From JBEKZQ01 sp049509675 (GTDB taxonomy: Bacteria; Planctomycetota; Planctomycetia; Pirellulales; Thermoguttaceae): a DNA stretch of 25,443 nucleotides. The notes beneath the pieces are model-generated. The model was not told the origin of the DNA. It worked only from the letters and a program-made list of their open reading frames with translations, and made no database searches. The position numbers were made by a program, and so were the translations under genes. How positions within the stretch are numbered: position 1 is the first letter of the stretch; every line of letters starts with the position of its first letter. Below are positions 21,504 through 25,443 of this stretch, one piece after another. The stretch is from positions 1-25,443 of the forward strand of contig JBEKZQ010000022.1 in NCBI GenBank assembly GCA_049509675.1, in the 5' to 3' direction.

Positions 21504-24500
21504 ATGGCCAGTGGAGTCGAATCCCCTTCTCGGCAGGCCGAGGAGCCGGCGCCGATCGGCAATGGGCGAACCGCGTTCATCGACCAGCGGCTGCACTATA
21601 CCCGTCGGCAGGTCAAATTGGTCGACGTGGCGGCGGCCGCGATGACGTTGGCGGCCGCCCTGCTCGTCTATCTATTGACCGCCGCCGTGCTGGACCATTG
21701 GCTCATCCCCGGCGGCTTGGGGTTCTTCCAGCGGTTGCTGCTGTGGATGGTCTTGGCCGTTGGGGCGGGCCTGTATGCCTGGCGGTGGATCATTCCGCCG
21801 CTTTTGCACCGCGTGAATCCGATCTATGCGGCCCGGACCATCGAGCAGACCTGGCCGACGCTGAAGAACAGCCTGATCAACTTCCTTCTCTTGCGGGGCC
21901 GGCGTCAGGAGTTTTCGCCGATGGTGATCCAGGCCCTGGAACAGCGGGCCGCCGCCGATCTGGCCCGCGTGCCGATCGAGACGGCGGTCGACCGCGTCCG
22001 CGTGGTGCGGTCGGGGTACGTTCTGGCCGGCGTGCTGGCGGTGTTCGCCGCGTACCTGTTGCTGTCGCCCAAGAGTCCGCTCAGTTCGGCCGTTCGCGTC
22101 CTGTGGCCCTGGGCCGGCACTCCTGCGCCCACGCGCGTGGCGATCGACGATATTCGCCCCGGCGATGCCACGGCCTTTTTTGGCGAGTCGGTCAGCGTCT
22201 CGGCGAAGGTGACCGGGCTGGCCGAGGGCGAGCCGGCGACGGTCTATTTCAGCACCATCGACGGCGAAACGACTGATCAGGCCGTGCCCATGACGGCACC
22301 TGCCGAAGGACATCACTTCCACTGCATGCTGCCGCCGGGGACCGCCGGCCTGCAACAGGCCATCACCTATCGCCTCACCGCCGGCGACTGCAGCACGCGA
22401 CCGTTCCGCATCGAGGCCCAGGTCGCCCCGGCCATCGTCGTCCAGCGGGTCGATTACCACTATCCCGCGTACACGGGCCTCGCCGATCGTTCGGTCGAGC
22501 ACCAGGGCGACATCCGTGCGATCGAGGGCACGCGGGTCACCATCCACGCCTCGGCCAATCACGACATCCAGCAGGCGGAAATCGACTTGAATTGCGCCGG
22601 CCTGCGCGGCCTGCGGATGGATACAGCCGGACGCACCGCGACCGGGCTGTTTACCTTGCACCTCGATCCGCAGGATTTCACGCGACCACAGTACGATTGC
22701 TATCAACTGCTGTTCACCGACACGCAAGGGCAAACGAACCATCGGCCCATCCGTCACCGCATTGAAGTGATCCGCGATCTGCCGCCGGAGATCCACTTTG
22801 TCGCGCCGCAGGCCGAGGAAGTGCAGGTGACTGAAAGCGGACAGTTGGATATTCGCCTGCTGGCCCAGGACCCCGATTTCGGGCTCCGCCGGGTTGTGCT
22901 CCGCGGTGAGCGCGAAGGGCACGCCGTGTTGCGCGAAACGCTGCTGGACCGGCAATCGCCCCAGAGGGCGCTGCAAGGGCCGTTTCAAGGCCTATATGTC
23001 TTCAAGCCGTTGCAATTGCGATTGAAGGCCGGCGACCACGTCACCTATTGGGCCGAAGCGGCCGACAACAAGGAGCCGCTGCCCAACCGGTCCGAGACGT
23101 CGAAACGCGCCATCCACGTCGTCGCCGACGGCACGCCCACCACCCCCCAGCCGCAGGGCCAGCCCCATCGGGCCCAAGGCAATCCGCCACGCCAAAACGG
23201 CGATCCGCAACAGCCCAATCCAGCCAATCCAGACCATCCCGAAAAGACCCAGCCGCAGGACCAGCAGGGCTCCGATCAGCAGCCGCAGAACCCCGGCGAA
23301 AAGCAATCTGCGGGCGACAAACACAAGCAAGACCGCAACAAGGGATCGCAGGACCCTTCCAATCAACAGGGCGAAGAGAACGCAGAGAATCAGTCGTCCG
23401 AAAGCGGCGGGCAATCCTCGTCGAATTCCTCCCAGTCGGGACAGCAGAAGGACCAGCAGCGCGGGCAATCCGGCAGCAAGCAGAACGAGCAGACCGATTC
23501 CCAGGGGACCGACGACGGTGACGCCATGAATAAAATCCTGGACGACGCCAAGAAAGAGCAGAAGCAGAACCCGGAACAGAACCAGTCTGGTGACAAGCAG
23601 CAGTCTGGCGATAAGCAGCAGTCTGGCGATAAGCAGCAGTCTGGCGATAAGCAGCAGTCTGGCGATAAGCAACAGTCTGGCGATAAGCAACAGTCCGGCG
23701 ATAAGCAACAGTCCGGCGATAAGCAACAGTCCGGCGATAAGCAACAGTCCGGCGACAAGCAACAGTCCGGTGATAAGCAGCAGTCCGGCGACAAGCAACA
23801 GTCCGGCGCTCAACAGTCCAACGATAAGCAACAGGCGGGTGGCGGCCAATCCAACGACAAGCAACAAGCGGGTGGCGGCCAATCCAACGACAAGCAGCAA
23901 GCGGGCGGTGGCCAGTCCAACGACAAGCAGCAAGCGGGCGGTGGCCAGTCCAACGACAAGCAGCAAGCGGGCGGCGGTCAATCCAGCGAAAAGCAGCAAG
24001 CGGGCGGTGGACAATCCAACGATAAGCAGCAGGGCGGCGGGCAGCAGTCCAGCGATAAGCAACAAGCGGGTGGCTCGCAGTCCAGCAACAAGCAGCAGCA
24101 GCAAGGCGGAAGCCAGAGCCAGTCGGGACAGAAGCAGTCGGGTGGCCAGCAACCGCAGCCCGGCGGCGAACAGCAGGGCGGCCAGCAGCCGCAGCCTGGC
24201 GGCCAACAGCAGGGTGGCAATAAGCAAGAGCCTGGGGCGGGCGAAAAATCGGGCCCGAGCGGCTCGCCCGCTCCGCAGGGCGACAATGCGTCGCGCCAGC
24301 AAGACCCCAGCAGCAGCGGCAACAACGATCCCAGCCAACAGCAGTCAGGCAAGTCGCCCAGCACGAGCCCCAAACAGTCCAGCGGCAAAGGCGAGACCTC
24401 CGGCGATCACTCCGGCCATGGCCAGGAAGGCGGCGGCCAGCGCTCCAACCAAGCGGGCAAGGGCGTCAGCGGCACGCACACCGCCGCCGAGGAGGGCGGT

Positions 24501-25223
24501 TCCCGAGCCAATGAAAAGGGACACGGCGAAACCGGCACCCAGGCCGGCCGCGACGTGAAGTCCAAAGAGCACACCGGTTCCTCGCAGCAGGAAACGGTGC
24601 AAGGGTCCGGCAAGCGCACGGAGAAGCAAACTGAAAAGCGTGAGGGCGGCCAGGTGCAGCAGCCGTCCAACACGGCGGCCGACAATCCGAATCATCAGAA
24701 CAGCCCGTCCGAAGGCGGCCAGGCCGGCAGCCGCAACGCCGACCAGCCCGGCTCGCGCGGGGCGGGCAATCCCACGGCCGGCGGCCAGCAGGGCAACTTC
24801 AACGACGCCGCGGCCCAGCCCGAGAAGAAGGAACCCGGCGGTGACGATCCCAACCTCGAATATGCCCGCAAACAGACCGATCTGGCCCTGGAACATCTGA
24901 AGGACCAGTTGGCCAAGGAGAAGCCCGCCGTGCTGGAGCAACTGGGGTGGAGCCGCGACGAGGCACAGAAGTTCCTGGAGCGGTGGCAGCAGTGGAAGGC
25001 GGCGGCGGCCCAGCAGGGGCCGAAAGGCCAGGCGGCCCGGAAGGCGTTGGACGAGGCGATCAAGAGTCTGGGCCTGCGCAGTCCAAGCGTCAATCTCAAG
25101 GGCGGTCGCACGGCCCACGATCCGCTGCAAGGGCTGCACGATTCGGGCCGCTCCGATCCGCCTAGCGAGTGGGCCGAGCAGTTCCGCGATTACACCCGCG
25201 GCGTGGCCGGCGGCGGGAAGTAG
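21504..25223 (+). CDS. Giant Gln/Ser-rich repeat membrane protein, DUF4175-like
   Basis: This 1239-aa protein starts with a cytoplasmic segment and three TM helices (about residues 40-64, 74-96 and 171-188). IYAARTIEQTWPTLKNSLINFLLLR lies between the second and third. An extracytoplasmic region (about 205-530) with beta-rich repeats follows. A very long hydrophilic tract (about 540-1110) then runs to the C-terminal helical domain (about 1114-1239, NLEYARKQTDLALEHLKDQLAKEKPAVLEQLGW). The tract contains 12 perfect QSGDKQ repeats (694-765) and then 11-residue units QSNDKQQAGGG (771 onward). From memory, such proteins occur in planctomycetes beside MoxR-DUF58 genes and resemble DUF4175 proteins; function unknown. 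ATG 21504 has AGAGGA about 10 bases upstream; earlier starts extend into a repeat. Confidence 0.75.
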   Translation: MASGVESPSRQAEEPAPIGNGRTAFIDQRLHYTRRQVKLVDVAAAAMTLAAALLVYLLTAAVLDHWLIPGGLGFFQRLLLWMVLAVGAGLYAWRWIIPPLLHRVNPIYAARTIEQTWPTLKNSLINFLLLRGRRQEFSPMVIQALEQRAAADLARVPIETAVDRVRVVRSGYVLAGVLAVFAAYLLLSPKSPLSSAVRVLWPWAGTPAPTRVAIDDIRPGDATAFFGESVSVSAKVTGLAEGEPATVYFSTIDGETTDQAVPMTAPAEGHHFHCMLPPGTAGLQQAITYRLTAGDCSTRPFRIEAQVAPAIVVQRVDYHYPAYTGLADRSVEHQGDIRAIEGTRVTIHASANHDIQQAEIDLNCAGLRGLRMDTAGRTATGLFTLHLDPQDFTRPQYDCYQLLFTDTQGQTNHRPIRHRIEVIRDLPPEIHFVAPQAEEVQVTESGQLDIRLLAQDPDFGLRRVVLRGEREGHAVLRETLLDRQSPQRALQGPFQGLYVFKPLQLRLKAGDHVTYWAEAADNKEPLPNRSETSKRAIHVVADGTPTTPQPQGQPHRAQGNPPRQNGDPQQPNPANPDHPEKTQPQDQQGSDQQPQNPGEKQSAGDKHKQDRNKGSQDPSNQQGEENAENQSSESGGQSSSNSSQSGQQKDQQRGQSGSKQNEQTDSQGTDDGDAMNKILDDAKKEQKQNPEQNQSGDKQQSGDKQQSGDKQQSGDKQQSGDKQQSGDKQQSGDKQQSGDKQQSGDKQQSGDKQQSGDKQQSGDKQQSGAQQSNDKQQAGGGQSNDKQQAGGGQSNDKQQAGGGQSNDKQQAGGGQSNDKQQAGGGQSSEKQQAGGGQSNDKQQGGGQQSSDKQQAGGSQSSNKQQQQGGSQSQSGQKQSGGQQPQPGGEQQGGQQPQPGGQQQGGNKQEPGAGEKSGPSGSPAPQGDNASRQQDPSSSGNNDPSQQQSGKSPSTSPKQSSGKGETSGDHSGHGQEGGGQRSNQAGKGVSGTHTAAEEGGSRANEKGHGETGTQAGRDVKSKEHTGSSQQETVQGSGKRTEKQTEKREGGQVQQPSNTAADNPNHQNSPSEGGQAGSRNADQPGSRGAGNPTAGGQQGNFNDAAAQPEKKEPGGDDPNLEYARKQTDLALEHLKDQLAKEKPAVLEQLGWSRDEAQKFLERWQQWKAAAAQQGPKGQAARKALDEAIKSLGLRSPSVNLKGGRTAHDPLQGLHDSGRSDPPSEWAEQFRDYTRGVAGGGK
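23583..23798 (+). repeat. Twelve 18-bp tandem repeats coding QSGDKQ
   Basis: The unit CAG TCN GGN GAN AAG CAR is present 12 times without interruption, all in frame. Copies 1-6 use TCT and copies 7-12 TCC. Copies 1-4 end CAG and copies 5-10 end CAA, so synonymous variants are clustered as expected from stepwise slippage. A thirteenth copy is cut after QSGA. Confidence 0.95.
23814..24044 (+). repeat. 33-bp tandem repeats coding QSNDKQQAGGG
   Basis: Five identical 11-residue units (23814-23978) are followed by QSSEKQQAGGG (23979-24011) and a decaying QSNDKQQGGG unit from 24012. The unit shares the DKQQ core with the 18-bp repeats before it. Confidence 0.9.
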
Positions 25224-25443
25224 CCTCGCCCGTCCGTTGCCCCGGGGCGAACTACAAGGCCGGTTTCGCTGGTATTTGGCATCGCAGTTCTCGGGTGGCC
25301 CGGATAGGGGTGAAAACGGACCGGGGCGCCCCGGGCGGTTACCCGCCCGGGGCTCCCACAGACCCGAACGTGCGCAATTAGCGCTTGCGGTTCGTCAAGC
25401 AACGCCTTCGCTTCGACAACGACGAACCGTCGCCTCGAACCCG
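25224..25443. other. Right edge, intergenic with intron-like remnant
   Basis: The region after the giant gene holds no gene I can support. The minus-strand frame from 25402 to 25190 is not recognisable. The group II intron-like 3' end (25328-25393) is described separately. Confidence 0.5.
25328..25393 (-). ncRNA. Group II intron 3' end, domains V and VI, probably degenerate
   Basis: On the minus strand, 25393-25361 can fold as a domain V: GAACCG pairs with CGGGTC with one mismatch, the upper stem GCGC-TAATT-GCGC is closed by a loop, and the ACG bulge follows. An 11-bp perfect stem with a GTAA loop (25353-25328) follows, as in domain VI. This resembles the 3' ends of known bacterial group II introns of the type with GCACGTnCGGnTCTGTG. 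The catalytic triad reads AAC instead of AGC and I see no branch-point A in the expected place, so it looks decayed. The rest of the intron would lie beyond the right edge. Confidence 0.5.

Noticed and set aside
23583..24044. CRISPR array
   Set aside because: The repeats are contiguous, in frame, without spacers, and part of a coding sequence.
22992..24338. 448-aa minus-strand ORF, Leu-rich and apparently hydrophobic throughout (LLLIAGLLLIA repeats)
   Set aside because: It is the antisense shadow of the QSGDKQ/QSNDKQQ repeats. An 18-bp unit without stops in one frame keeps that frame open, and CAG/CTG-type codons read as Leu. The sense strand matches family structure at both ends.
23590..24558. 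322-aa Ser/Ala/Asn-rich plus-strand ORF in another frame of the repeat
   Set aside because: Same cause: stop-free repeat read out of frame. No start signal, and the in-frame gene continues on both sides.

Overview
The window looks like a chromosomal segment of a planctomycete, probably Pirellulales-like. The evidence is high GC, short SD-led genes dispersed on both strands, and several small proteins of a type I associate with planctomycetes: a 61-aa Lys/Arg-rich protein, a 194-aa VPGLGHFYQGR membrane protein followed by a 59-aa membrane peptide, and a 265-aa secreted protein. A giant Gln-rich membrane protein and many short interspersed palindromic repeats point the same way. The assignment rests on recognising sequence style, not on a database search. 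I saw no tRNA, rRNA, CRISPR array, phage module or intact transposase.

Layout. Bases 1-1735 (+) carry the small basic protein and a secreted TlpA-like thioredoxin. Bases 1736-2157 are a repeat-rich convergent intergenic region with a MITE-like element and two hairpins. Bases 2158-6121 (-) hold a HEPN protein, a BolA-like protein and a large secreted GH2 glycosidase with a C-terminal discoidin domain. Bases 6264-9203 (-) hold a four-ACT aspartate kinase, with a good promoter, and a URO-D-family protein. Bases 9511-11319 (+) hold a secreted protein of unknown role, a DUF6677-like membrane protein and the 59-aa membrane protein. Bases 11371-17167 (-) hold DedA, a branched-chain aminotransferase, a LolD-like ATPase overlapping a LolC/E-like permease, and class II lysyl-tRNA synthetase. 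A nitroreductase (+) follows at 17598-18107, then a GT39/ArnT-like glycosyltransferase (-) and an isocitrate dehydrogenase (-). Bases 21504-25223 (+) encode a 1239-aa membrane protein with a long repeat tract. The last ~120 bases contain what looks like the degenerate 3' end of a group II intron on the minus strand.

How the genes work together. Most are housekeeping: aspartate-family and branched-chain amino acid metabolism, the TCA cycle, tRNA charging, envelope transport and envelope glycosylation. The least explained parts are the tightly spaced HEPN/BolA-like pair (5401-6121), the 18-bp and 33-bp in-frame tandem repeats of the giant membrane protein, the MITE-like element with 18-bp inverted ends, and the intron remnant. 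Interspersed repeats of at least five families sit in nearly every intergenic gap, which is the dominant accessory feature of this window.
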